Made by a program: the position numbers and the translations under genes | In this document: piece by piece, positions 9,701-16,944 of the stretch | How the letters are laid out: the number at the start of each line of letters is the position of its first letter | Numbering within the stretch: position 1 is the stretch's first letter | NCBI RefSeq assembly: GCF_014650495.1 | Contig: NZ_BMVB01000003.1 | Span: 152,698-216,697, forward strand | DNA length: 64,000 nucleotides | Reading direction: 5' to 3' | DNA from: Streptomyces cinnamoneus | GTDB lineage: Bacteria > Actinomycetota > Actinomycetes > Streptomycetales > Streptomycetaceae | The notes under the pieces: model-generated | What the model saw: only the letters and a program-made list of their open reading frames with translations | The model's database searches: none | What the model was told of the DNA's origin: nothing

Positions 9701-10448
9701 GGCGGCCGGCGCCTTCCCTCTGAGCCTCCCCTCCGTCCGGAGCATGGCCGTGGCTCCCGCCCACCTCTACGCGCTCACCGCCGAGGGCGCGGGCGACGCG
9801 GCCCTGCACGTCCTGGAACTGTCCGCCACGTCCGCCCCACCGGACGCGCCCGTCGAACGCCCGCGCGCCAAGCTGTCGCTGCCCGGCCGTCCCCGGTCGA
9901 TCCGCGTGCACCCGCTCGGCGGCCACGCCTTCGTCAGCACCGACGACAAGGGCGTCCACCTCCTCGACCTCACCGACCCGGCCCGGCCGCAGCTCGTGGG
10001 AACGGTGCCCGCCGACGCCGGGGCCGCCGCTTTCCGGCCCGACGGCCCGGGAGCGTTCCTCGCGCAGAAGGACCGGATCCGTGGTCTCGGGCTGGGCACC
10101 CCCGACGTGCTCCCGGGCCCCTGGGTGTTGCCCGGAAGCTGCGCTCCCCGGCGGCTCCTCGTCTCCGCGGACGGCAGGTCGGTGTATGTCACCGGCGAGA
10201 ACAGCGGCGACCTCCACGTGCTCGACGCCGCGAGCGGCACCGTACGGCACACCGTCGGCACGGGCACGGCGCTCGCGGGCCTCGCCCTGCGGCCCGGGAC
10301 GGCGGGCCGGCGGCTGTACGTCGTGGACGAGGGCGCCCCGGCAGCCCTCGTCATGGCCGACATGGCCGAGCACGCTCCCGTCGGCACCGCCCTGGAGGCC
10401 GGCATCGACCTGCGGCAGGTCCACATCGTGAAGGGGACGTCCTCGTGA
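6741..10448 (+). CDS. giant multi-propeller (YVTN/NHL-like) CIS-associated protein
   Basis: The ATG at 6741, preceded by AGAGAGGG, gives 1235 aa. A longer in-frame GTG start at 6666 would lie inside the baseplate gene. The protein is built of repeats ending in patterns such as VAVSPDGRFGYAL, VLLSPDGTAAHVL, GVAVSPDGRYAVTAD, LALSPDGAYLYATH, VACTPDGGHAYVT and VACAPDGLRAYVAC, the YVTN-type blade signature. It therefore folds as several beta-propellers in tandem. It has no signal peptide or membrane helix, so it stays in the cytosol with the particle. It lies between the baseplate genes and the cap/ATPase genes and its stop overlaps the next start (GTGATC). Possible roles are a receptor-binding or adaptor module, a baseplate decoration or a cargo. 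The propeller fold is clear; the function is not. Confidence 0.75.
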   Translation: MDGKAGAGRWLLALDRALDHVVMAEPGADGTPGTPVQVPVGKGPCALALGADGGRAYAAGYDEGTLSVLVPGGSATTVQLSGALCAVAAGLFAEQVCVASWTDDVVHVLDKDGNGGRTVQVGGGPFALAGAPGGRWVCVAHDKDEGAARRLDVVDVGTPGSPRTTPVAMAAPVRAVAVSPDGRFGYALCAGTGVVVVDLSRATVTTSHAVGPGPATVVVGHDRLWIADQESAELWVAALDAGTGEPGAFTALPVARRPSAVLLSPDGTAAHVLSRTTGVLSACFPTMPAARTDVPVGVLPPGLATDPDGLFVYVTDQATGKVLTLRVGPAVTGTIGTGDVTKPFATGVTPDGRWACTTDASGNRVALADLDAGTHRDTIALPSGTTAWGIAMGPALSCVTSPGTDQLLTLRLAGSRDFSGTPTVTVEATALAKGAQPHGVAVSPDGRYAVTADSGAGTASRVDLRGGSYTLRKDVVKCEIPLGLAIRNDTLYVADYVSQEMDVPKGRISVLRRAPSGWAFDHAIDKDQGHFTGPHEIALSAKGDHLYVTNYDSRGGRPTKVSVLRWNGSAWEFGQGIERDDLTNPHGLALSGEDPQKKAKLYVSSAGTGKVAQFTVTDSSHVKFDCWLTIEPSNDLPASLALSPDGAYLYATHFAKGLVYGITVPRSSDAAMTAVGDLTVNGVRGIACRGTDTLYVVNEKRSGAAGLTTVTLDDTRLRAASVSEPQPLTDHPWTIVAGDDDTLYIADYTLQEVAVRGSGVTPIPVTSSDDSRPWEVACTPDGGHAYVTDRSLKAPSVHWVSLTTAQKTATLPVGTDPVGVACAPDGLRAYVACAGDRSVSVLRRRPELTADSLTTADPAVPLSLAVHPTAPYAYRVHHDALCPVSLVGTGEGQHLAVPGRLCDVAVHPDGAFAYLPGTGNQGEPVLHVVGLENPATPTTGNAVALPGTQTPTALALHPSGIHGYVTGVLNGAVTLWALALATPAEPTAAGAFPLSLPSVRSMAVAPAHLYALTAEGAGDAALHVLELSATSAPPDAPVERPRAKLSLPGRPRSIRVHPLGGHAFVSTDDKGVHLLDLTDPARPQLVGTVPADAGAAAFRPDGPGAFLAQKDRIRGLGLGTPDVLPGPWVLPGSCAPRRLLVSADGRSVYVTGENSGDLHVLDAASGTVRHTVGTGTALAGLALRPGTAGRRLYVVDEGAPAALVMADMAEHAPVGTALEAGIDLRQVHIVKGTSS

Positions 10449-11101
10449 TCGACATCGTCGACAAGGCACTGGAGAAGCGTGTCAAGCAGGACCTCAAACC
10501 CATCGAATGCCCGATCGACTTCCGCCCGCCGTCCGGCGGCAAGGAACCCGGCCGGACCATAGGCACGGAGACCGTCGGCATCTACCTCCACGACATCCGC
10601 GAGGACCTCGACCGCCGGCAGACGGGACTCGTCCAGCACTACAGCATCCCGACCGGCTCCCCTTCCGGCAAGCCGGTCAAGACAGCCCACCACGACCCGC
10701 CCCGCTACGCCCGGCTGTCGTATCTGATCACGGCCTGGGCCACGAATCCGAGGGCGTCCCACCACATGCTGGGCAAGCTGCTGACGGGGCTGTCCACGGA
10801 CCGGGAGTTCGAACTCGACCTGCCCGAGAAACTCGTGGACATGGGGCTGTGCGCACTCCTGGAGGTCGGTCGGCCGCCGGCGCACGACCGGGCCCTGCAG
10901 GAGCTGTGGTCCGCCGTCGGCCACGCGCTCGTCCCCGCCCTCCACGTCACCGTGACCGTCCCCCTGCTGAACTTCGTCGTCGAGGACTACCAGTACTGGG
11001 TCACCGAGCCGCTCGTCCTGGACGTGGAGCTGCCCCGCGCGGACCCGCCCCCACGGTGGGAGAAGTGGCCGCCGCGGCCGGACGGGGACTCACCGTCATG
11101 A
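10445..11101 (+). CDS. Pvc16-N / DUF4255-type CIS cap or terminator protein
   Basis: The 218-aa product starts at GTG 10445, overlapping the propeller gene. It reads VIDIVDKALEKRVKQDL, VGIYLHDIREDLDRRQTG, PPRYARLSYLITAWATNP and ELDLPEKLVDMGLCALLEV. This is the DUF4255 (Pvc16 N-terminal) pattern: an LxxxL(..)vYLYDIRE.. section, then the rYdLsYLitAW section. Pvc16-like proteins terminate the tube and sheath at the distal end. Here the protein has only that domain, with a proline-rich tail (ADPPPRWEKWPPRPDG). The stop overlaps the AAA+ start as ATGA, giving the Pvc16-Pvc15 pair typical of eCIS. Confidence 0.85.
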   Translation: MIDIVDKALEKRVKQDLKPIECPIDFRPPSGGKEPGRTIGTETVGIYLHDIREDLDRRQTGLVQHYSIPTGSPSGKPVKTAHHDPPRYARLSYLITAWATNPRASHHMLGKLLTGLSTDREFELDLPEKLVDMGLCALLEVGRPPAHDRALQELWSAVGHALVPALHVTVTVPLLNFVVEDYQYWVTEPLVLDVELPRADPPPRWEKWPPRPDGDSPS

Positions 11102-12540
11102 CGACGACCCCCATCCGGCCGTCCGCCCCCGCCGACGCCCTCCTCGCCCGGCTCGACCTCCTCCGCCACCGGGTCCGGCGGGCGGTCGCCGCCCGCGCCG
11201 AGGACGATCCTCAGCCGCTGGACGACCCGTTCCGCGGCCTCTACGTCTCCGACACGATGGCACCGCACCTCTTGCGGTCCGTCCCCGGCCCGCTGCCGCC
11301 GGACGACGACGAGCAGCGGGCCACCGAAGACCTGGATGCCGCCGAACGGGCGGCCGAACAGGCCGGAGCCGTCCTGCCGCTGCGAGCCCTCGGACTGTCC
11401 CCGCTGGAGAACGACCTCCTCCTGGTGGCCCTCGCCCCCGACCTCGACCCCGGCTACGAGCGCTGCTACGGCTACCTCAACGACGACGTGTCCCTGCGCC
11501 GGGCCACCGTCGGCCTCGCCCTGCACCTGTGCGGCCTGCACCCCGGAGAGCCACGCGGGCGCGCGGCCCTGGACCCGGCCGGACCGCTGCGCGCGGGCGG
11601 CCTGCTGGAGGTCGAGGATGCCGGACGCCCGTACCTCACCCGCTCGTTGCGCGTCCCCGACCGCGTGACGGACCACCTCCTGGGCCTCCTCGCCGGGCCA
11701 CCGCCCCCGCCCGCTACCCCCGAGGACCCCGCGCACCGGCTGGCACGCCGCATCCGGCCGGCCGTCGGCTGGGACGACCTGGTCCTCCCCGACCGCCCCC
11801 GCGCCCTGCTGCGCGACCTCGTCCGCCGGGTCCGGCACCGCGAGCGCGTCCTCAGCGAGTGGAGGATGCGCCCCGGAGGCGGGCGGGGCCGGGGCGTCAG
11901 CGCCCTGTTCAGCGGTCCGTCCGGTACGGGCAAGACGCTCGCCGCCGAGGTCGTCGCCGCCGACCTGGGGCTGGAGCTGCGCGTCGTCGACCTCTCCGCG
12001 GTCGTCGACAAGTACATCGGGGAGACCGAGAAGCACCTCGAACTCCTCTTCTCCACGGCCGATCCCGCCCGCGTGGCGCTCCTCTTCGACGAGGCGGACG
12101 GCGTCTTCGGCAAGCGGTCCCGGCCCGTGGACGCACACGACCGGTACGCCAACACCACGACCGCGTATCTGCTGCAGCGCCTGGAGTCCTTCGACGGGCT
12201 CACCGTCCTGACGACCAATGTGCACGACCACATCGACTCCGCGTTCCTGCGCCGGCTCGACCTCGTGGTGCCCTTCGGGCCGCCCGGAGCGGAGCAGCGC
12301 CGGGCCCTGTGGGACCGCTGTCTCGGGCCCGTTCTGCCACGCGCGCCGGAGCTCGACCTGGGGTTGCTGGCGGACGCGTTCGAGCTGCCAGGGGGTGCCA
12401 TCCGCTGCTGCGCGCTGACCGCGGCCTACCGGGCGGCGGAGACAGGCCGTCCGGTGGGCACCGGCGACCTGCTGGATGCCGTGCGGGACGAGTACGTCAA
12501 GCTGGGGCGGTACTTCGACGAGTCGGTGCTGCCGGGCTGA
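11098..12540 (+). CDS. AAA+ ATPase of the CIS (Pvc15/Afp15-like)
   Basis: This 480-aa protein has an N-terminal helical region (residues 10-210) and a single AAA+ module. Walker A GPSGTGKT is at 273-280, Walker B VALLFDEAD ends around 333, and a sensor/arginine-finger region FLRRLDLVVPFGPP follows. The YIGETEKHLELLF stretch is the FtsH/CDC48-like segment common in eCIS ATPases. Such ATPases are conserved in eCIS loci and are thought to help assembly or disassembly of the particle. It is last in the plus arm, and its stop is one base from the end of the opposing minus gene with no obvious terminator between them. The family call is strong. Confidence 0.93.
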   Translation: MTTTPIRPSAPADALLARLDLLRHRVRRAVAARAEDDPQPLDDPFRGLYVSDTMAPHLLRSVPGPLPPDDDEQRATEDLDAAERAAEQAGAVLPLRALGLSPLENDLLLVALAPDLDPGYERCYGYLNDDVSLRRATVGLALHLCGLHPGEPRGRAALDPAGPLRAGGLLEVEDAGRPYLTRSLRVPDRVTDHLLGLLAGPPPPPATPEDPAHRLARRIRPAVGWDDLVLPDRPRALLRDLVRRVRHRERVLSEWRMRPGGGRGRGVSALFSGPSGTGKTLAAEVVAADLGLELRVVDLSAVVDKYIGETEKHLELLFSTADPARVALLFDEADGVFGKRSRPVDAHDRYANTTTAYLLQRLESFDGLTVLTTNVHDHIDSAFLRRLDLVVPFGPPGAEQRRALWDRCLGPVLPRAPELDLGLLADAFELPGGAIRCCALTAAYRAAETGRPVGTGDLLDAVRDEYVKLGRYFDESVLPG

Positions 12541-12541
12541 G

Positions 12542-13003
12542 TCAGGACCGGGATCCCGCCCGTACGGGGCGGATGCGAGGGCACGAGAGGGTGGCTCGGC
12601 CGGCGTATTCCTTCGACGGGTCGTTGGGCACCGTCGGGTTGGACGGATTCGAAGCCGGGACCTGGGGAACGAGCACCAGGTCCAGCGGTCCGCCGTCGAG
12701 GGCGACTTCGGTGCCCCGCCGGGTGCGTGCGTGGCGGGAGCGGTGGCGCGGCGAGACGGTCAGTCGTATTTCACCGATGCCGAGCACGGGGTAGGCGGGG
12801 GTGGCGTAGAAGACGTAGATCCTCAGTCGCTCGATGTCCTCGGGTACGCACGCGGTCATGCGCTCCACGGTAAACGCGGCCGAGCCGGGCAGCGGTGTCG
12901 GGACGGGGGTGAGCGTTCCCGGCAGGCCGGGGGTCGGTGTGGTCGAGGTGATCTGCGGCAGGGGAGTGACGATGTCACCCTCGCGCAGTACGAGTCGCAG
13001 CAT
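12542..13003 (-). CDS. unrecognised small protein at the end of the sheath arm
   Basis: This 153-aa protein (ATG, AAAGGGG ribosome site) is the last gene of the minus arm, 63 bases after the sheath stop. It has a Pro/Thr-rich stretch near residues 14-40 (ITSTTPTPGLPGTLTPVPT), a middle with beta-like segments (LRIYVFYATPAYPVLGIGEIRLTV), and a basic segment RHRSRHARTRRG. The C-terminus again contains PxNPxNPTVPNDP. There is no signal peptide or membrane helix. I recognise no family. Its position after sheath-tube-sheath suggests a structural or regulatory accessory of the CIS, but only by context. Confidence 0.6.
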   Translation of the reverse strand: MLRLVLREGDIVTPLPQITSTTPTPGLPGTLTPVPTPLPGSAAFTVERMTACVPEDIERLRIYVFYATPAYPVLGIGEIRLTVSPRHRSRHARTRRGTEVALDGGPLDLVLVPQVPASNPSNPTVPNDPSKEYAGRATLSCPRIRPVRAGSRS

Positions 13004-13066
13004 GCGAGCCCCTTTGCGCCGGGACGGTCCCGCCGGCCCCGCGGGTGCGGGGCCGGCGGGTCGCCG

Positions 13067-14371
13067 TCAGCTGGTCAGGCCGGGCTGGCCGGCGATCTGG
13101 GTGATGGTGAAGTGCACGAACTCCGCGGGACGTACGGGCGCAACGCCGATGTCACAGATGACCTTGCCCTCGTCCATGGTCTCGGGCCTGTTGTTGGTGC
13201 CGTCACAGATCACGTAGAACGCCTCGTCCGGCGTCCGGCCCACGAGCGCGCCCTGACGCCACTGATCGGTCAGGAACGACGCCACCGAATGCCGCAACGC
13301 CGCCCACAACCGCTCGTCATTCGGCTCGAACACCGCCCACGTCGACGACTGACGGATCGAATCCGACAGGAACGACACCAAACGCCGCACGTTCACATAA
13401 CGCCAGTCACGCGTCGACGACCTCGTCCGAGCACCCCACACGAGCAAACCCCGGTCAGGGAAGACCCGCAGACAGTTGACGCCCGCCGCGTTCAGTTCCC
13501 CGTGCTCGTCGTCGGTGAGGAGGGTGCCGGGCGTGAGGACGCCACGGAGGTTCTGGTTGGCAGGGGCCTTGAAGATGCCGCGTTCGGCGTCGGTGCGGGC
13601 CCATACGCCGGCGATGTGACCGCACGGCGGCACGGTGCGTTCTGTGGCGTCGACGCCCGGCACCGTGATCCACGGGTAGTAGAGGGTGGTGAAGGCGGCG
13701 GCGTCGGTGTCGGGCGAGGCGAGCTTCCCGGCGAACGTCTTGACGTCGCCCGCCGTCAGGTCCGGGGGCGGGTCGAAGATGGCCAGCCGGTTGCGCTGTG
13801 CGGTGCAGTGCTTCAGTACCTCGGCCATCCTGCTGATGCCCTGGTCCTGGTCGAGCGGGGGCGCATCATCGTCAACGGTGACGTCGGCGGTCATGTCCCA
13901 GAGGCTGGGCACGGCGACCATGGTGACCTCGGGGACGGTCTCCAGTCCGGCGAGGCCCGTGCGGGCGTCCACGTTCCCCTGGAGGTCCGCGACGCTCACG
14001 GCGCTCGCGGGGCTGGTGAAGCCCACCACGTAACAAGTGCGCCCGCCATTGGCGAAGAATCCGTAGACGGCTTCGGCCAGCGGGAAACACCTGTCCAATG
14101 TCAGGGCGGTGACCGGGTCGGCCGTCCCGGCGAGCTCCTTGGCGATCTTGTCCATGCTGTAGCGCGCGGCGAACTCCCGCCAGCTTCCGATCTTCTGCGG
14201 GACCTTGCGTTCGGCCTCGTCGAACGGTGCGGGCGTGGCGTTCGGGTCGTCCGCTGCGAAGAACTTGGTGTAGCCGAGGAACGCCGGGACGGAGGTACTC
14301 GCCCCGGTGATGGTGCGCACTCCGCTGGGGAGCTCCTTGACGAAGACTCCCGGAGGGTTCGGATCGGGCAT
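13067..14371 (-). CDS. contractile sheath protein, shorter paralogue
   Basis: The 434-aa product starts PDPNPPGVFVKELPSGVRTI, the canonical eCIS sheath N-terminus (PGVYVEE.PSG.R.I.G..T...AF.G). It ends in VCDIGVAP-type motifs: EGKVICDIGVAPVRPAEFV and HFTITQIAGQ, the C-terminal strand that links neighbouring subunits. GFFANGGRTCYVV and AGVWARTDAERGIFKAPANQ are also diagnostic. Together with the tube it forms the spring-loaded outer cylinder. Compared with the paralogue at 14866-16347 it lacks about 60 residues of an N-terminal insertion. The 3' part of the two genes is almost identical in DNA, including a 206-bp perfect block. ATG 14371 follows AAGGAG. Confidence 0.95.
   Translation of the reverse strand: MPDPNPPGVFVKELPSGVRTITGASTSVPAFLGYTKFFAADDPNATPAPFDEAERKVPQKIGSWREFAARYSMDKIAKELAGTADPVTALTLDRCFPLAEAVYGFFANGGRTCYVVGFTSPASAVSVADLQGNVDARTGLAGLETVPEVTMVAVPSLWDMTADVTVDDDAPPLDQDQGISRMAEVLKHCTAQRNRLAIFDPPPDLTAGDVKTFAGKLASPDTDAAAFTTLYYPWITVPGVDATERTVPPCGHIAGVWARTDAERGIFKAPANQNLRGVLTPGTLLTDDEHGELNAAGVNCLRVFPDRGLLVWGARTRSSTRDWRYVNVRRLVSFLSDSIRQSSTWAVFEPNDERLWAALRHSVASFLTDQWRQGALVGRTPDEAFYVICDGTNNRPETMDEGKVICDIGVAPVRPAEFVHFTITQIAGQPGLTS
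13236..13441. repeat. 206-bp block identical to 15035-15240 (sheath paralogues)
   Basis: By direct base-by-base reading, 13236-13441 and 15035-15240 are identical. Flanking sequence is also highly similar on the 3' side of the genes (13079-13235 against 14878-15034) with scattered synonymous differences, and similarity falls off sharply on the other side. Both copies lie in the same place of the two sheath genes, coding for the conserved region around the WRYVNVRRLVSFLSDSIRQS segment. The block is also somewhat less GC-rich than its surroundings. Confidence 0.95.
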
Positions 14372-14401
14372 CTGCGCTCCTTGGGATGGGGGGCGGGCCG
14401 G

Positions 14402-14842
14402 CTACTCGACGGTGATGTCCTCGTAGGTGATGGTCACCTGTTCCGTAGCGGGCCCGGACTCCGAGGCGCCCAGCGACGGCCCCTCCCAGCGGGATGCCCA
14501 GGCGTTGCTGAGGTGGATGCGGCGGACGGTCTGCTTCTTGGCGTCCTTCAGGGCGATCGTGATGTTCTGCCGCGCGGCATCGAGGTCGGCGTTGACGAGC
14601 GTCGCCTTGATCCAGTCGGTGAAGGCGGTGCTCTTGTCCATGCCCCGGGTGATGGTGATCTCGCCGGTCTTCCGGGCGCCGGGTTGTTTGCGGATCAGGA
14701 GTTCCCCGGTCGAGGACACCTGGCGGACCTCCACGACGTCCTGCTCCAGCTGGAGCCCCGAGACGCTCTGGACGGTCTCCACCTGGAACTTGCCGAGTTC
14801 GATGGCGAAGGTGCTGCTGCTGAAGCTGTCACCGGTCAACAT
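14402..14842 (-). CDS. inner tube protein (T4 gp19-like)
   Basis: The 146-aa product fits the conserved tail tube family in length and sequence. It has the N-terminal FAIELGKFQVETVQSVSGL (the IEL.g...g.F..v.Gl pattern), a central GEITITRGMDKSTAFTDWI, and a late strand HLSNAWASRWEGPSL with EQVTITYEDITVE at the end. It polymerises as hexameric rings inside the sheath. It sits between the two sheath genes, with 23 bases to the upstream and 30 to the downstream one, and starts at ATG 14842 behind GGAGG. Only one tube gene is visible here; eCIS loci often carry two, so a second may lie elsewhere. Confidence 0.93.
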   Translation of the reverse strand: MLTGDSFSSSTFAIELGKFQVETVQSVSGLQLEQDVVEVRQVSSTGELLIRKQPGARKTGEITITRGMDKSTAFTDWIKATLVNADLDAARQNITIALKDAKKQTVRRIHLSNAWASRWEGPSLGASESGPATEQVTITYEDITVE

Positions 14843-14865
14843 GTGCGGTGCCTCCTCCGGCTCGT

Positions 14866-16347
14866 TCAGGTGCTCTGGCCGGGCTGACCGGCGATCTGGG
14901 TGATGGTGAAGTGCACGAACTCCGCGGGACGTACGGGCGCGACGCCGATGTCACAGATGACCTTGCCCTCGTCCATGGTCTCGGGCTTGTTGTTGGTGCC
15001 GTCGCAGATCACGTAGAACGCCTCGTCCGGTGTGCGGCCCACGAGCGCGCCCTGACGCCACTGATCGGTCAGGAACGACGCCACCGAATGCCGCAACGCC
15101 GCCCACAACCGCTCGTCATTCGGCTCGAACACCGCCCACGTCGACGACTGACGGATCGAATCCGACAGGAACGACACCAAACGCCGCACGTTCACATAAC
15201 GCCAGTCACGCGTCGACGACCTCGTCCGAGCACCCCACACCAACAGACCCCGGTCAGGGAAGACCCGCAGACAGTTGACGCCCGTCGCGTTCAGATCGCC
15301 GTTCTGCGCGTCCGTGAGGACGGTCGGGACGGAGAGGACTCCGCGGAGGTTCTGGTTCGCGGGGGCCTTGAACACGCCGCGCTCGGCGTCGGTGCGGGCC
15401 CATACGCCGGCGAGGTGGCCGCACGGCGGCACGGTGCGGGTCGTTCCGTCGAGCCCGGGGACGGTGAGCCAGGGGTAGTACACGGCCGTGAACGCGGCGT
15501 CGTCCGTGTCGGGGGACGCCAACGCCTCGGCGAAGGCGATGGCCTCGGAGGGCTTCTTGCCGGGCGGGGGTTCCACGATCGCCAGCCGGTTGCGCATCTT
15601 CGCGCAGTGCCCCACAACGGATTCGATGACCGGCCGGACGGACGTCGCGTCCTGGCTCTTCGTCCAGAGGTCCGGGACGGCGACCATGTGGACGTCCGGG
15701 ACGGTCTCCAGCCCGGTCAGTCCGGCGCCGACCTCCGTCCCGAGAGCGTTCCCAAAGTTGAGCGGGACGACGTAGCACTTGGTGCCGCCGTTGGCGAAGA
15801 AACCGTAGACGGCTTCGGCGAGCGCGTACTTCCGCCCGTCGGTCAGCTTGGCCTTGAGGTCGGTGAGCTCGTGGTGGCGCGCGGCGACGGGCCACCAGGG
15901 CTTGCCCGCCGTCTCCCATGCCCCGTAGCCCGCGAGGTCCTTGACCTTCGCCCTGATTCCATCGGCGAACTGCTTGTCCTCTTCGGACACGTCACGGCCG
16001 GCCCCCAGGGCCTCCTCCACCGTGCCGAATCGCCGGTAGTCGTCTTCGGCGACTCCCGCCGCGACGGCCTGGCCCTTGAGGGTGTTGTCCGCGGTCGTGA
16101 ACGTGGATCGGAGCCGCTCCAGAGGCTCTAACGCCTTCGTCGCCTGCTCCAGCGTGAGGGCGGAGCGGAAGTGGAACGTGTCCACGAACTCGTTCCAACT
16201 CCGCACGGCCTGTGGTGAACCGGCGTCCGGCCGGGTGACCGAGTAGCCGAGGAACGCGGGCGTGGACGTGCCCGCTCCGGTGATGATCCGTAATCCGCTG
16301 GGGACTTCCTTGACGTAGACCCCTGGCGCTGAGGGTTCTGCGGCCAT
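14866..16347 (-). CDS. contractile sheath protein, longer paralogue
   Basis: ATG 16347 (MAAEPSAPGVYVKEVPSGLR), with an AAGGGCAGA ribosome site, gives 493 aa; an in-frame codon 22 residues earlier has no such site. The N-terminus and C-terminus match the sheath family as in the shorter paralogue. About residues 45-120 form a charged helical insertion (LTLEQATKALEPLERLRS and the following 60 residues) that the shorter paralogue lacks. The insertion is probably an exposed outer domain. This is the first gene of the minus arm, so transcription of sheath-tube-sheath should start in the 16348-16480 region. Two different sheath proteins could alternate or be used at the baseplate end and along the shaft. 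Confidence 0.94.
   Translation of the reverse strand: MAAEPSAPGVYVKEVPSGLRIITGAGTSTPAFLGYSVTRPDAGSPQAVRSWNEFVDTFHFRSALTLEQATKALEPLERLRSTFTTADNTLKGQAVAAGVAEDDYRRFGTVEEALGAGRDVSEEDKQFADGIRAKVKDLAGYGAWETAGKPWWPVAARHHELTDLKAKLTDGRKYALAEAVYGFFANGGTKCYVVPLNFGNALGTEVGAGLTGLETVPDVHMVAVPDLWTKSQDATSVRPVIESVVGHCAKMRNRLAIVEPPPGKKPSEAIAFAEALASPDTDDAAFTAVYYPWLTVPGLDGTTRTVPPCGHLAGVWARTDAERGVFKAPANQNLRGVLSVPTVLTDAQNGDLNATGVNCLRVFPDRGLLVWGARTRSSTRDWRYVNVRRLVSFLSDSIRQSSTWAVFEPNDERLWAALRHSVASFLTDQWRQGALVGRTPDEAFYVICDGTNNKPETMDEGKVICDIGVAPVRPAEFVHFTITQIAGQPGQST
15035..15240. repeat. second copy of the 206-bp identical sheath block
   Basis: This is the partner of 13236-13441. The perfect match ends where codons for ARTRSSTRDW pass into VWGARTRS; beyond it the aligned DNA differs by synonymous changes (for example the CTCGTG/TTGGTG choice at the LLVWG codons). 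Confidence 0.95.
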
Positions 16348-16944
16348 ATGGCTCTGCCCTTCGTGAGGTGTCGGGTACACCTCCGAACAGCAATACCCAA
16401 ACGCGCGCACCACGCCACACAGTCATTCGGAGAAGACCGTAAACCACTCCTGAGCATGAAATCATGACATATCAATGCAGACTCTCCAGGAGATGCGGCC
16501 CGTCTCGACTCAGGTGAGGCTCACGGGCCGGCAGGTCGGCGACCGGGTCACGGTCGGCTGGTACGGCGGCAGCCACGGGCACCGCGCCGCCTGCCGCGAG
16601 GGCGATGCTGACGCCATGTCCGCCACCGTCGACGGGCTGGGCCGCCGTGGCAGGCACGACCTCACAACTGCCCACGCCAGGGCGGAGCGAGCGCACCGTC
16701 GGCCGGGGCATTCGGGCAATGTGCGCGTAACCGGTCCTCCGCTGCCCCTGGGACGTGCGGTGATCGGGTCCATGCCGTAAGGTCCTCCCACTCGCCCCCT
16801 GGCACCGCCTCTGACCTGGGGCTGCGGGAGGATCGTGCCCCACCGGCCGCCGCGCTCTCCTCGGACGGGACCGCTTCCCGTCCGAGCCTGAGCGTCGGCC
16901 AGGGGCCCCCTTCCCCCCGGCATCCCGGTAGAAGAAGGAGACAC
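16348..16944. other. intergenic region upstream of the sheath arm
   Basis: No convincing gene is seen in these roughly 600 bases. The part from 16380 to 16480 is clearly less GC-rich than the rest and contains the small palindrome CATGA-AA-TCATG at 16455-16466. It is the natural place for the minus-strand promoter of the sheath arm. The plus-strand frame at 16475-16780 is open but its codon pattern and lack of a ribosome site argue against it. A clear AGAAGGAG site precedes the next gene at 16945. Confidence 0.5.

Noticed and set aside
6702..10469. A 1255-residue open frame on the minus strand opposite the propeller gene
   Set aside because: It is a shadow of the real plus-strand gene, whose repeated SPDGR-type blades are convincing protein sequence.
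12476..14887. An 803-residue plus-strand frame across the sheath and tube genes
   Set aside because: It runs antisense to three clear family members, without start evidence.
16475..16780. A 101-residue plus-strand frame in the gap upstream of the sheath arm
   Set aside because: It has no ribosome site, an atypical residue pattern, and it covers the presumed sheath promoter.
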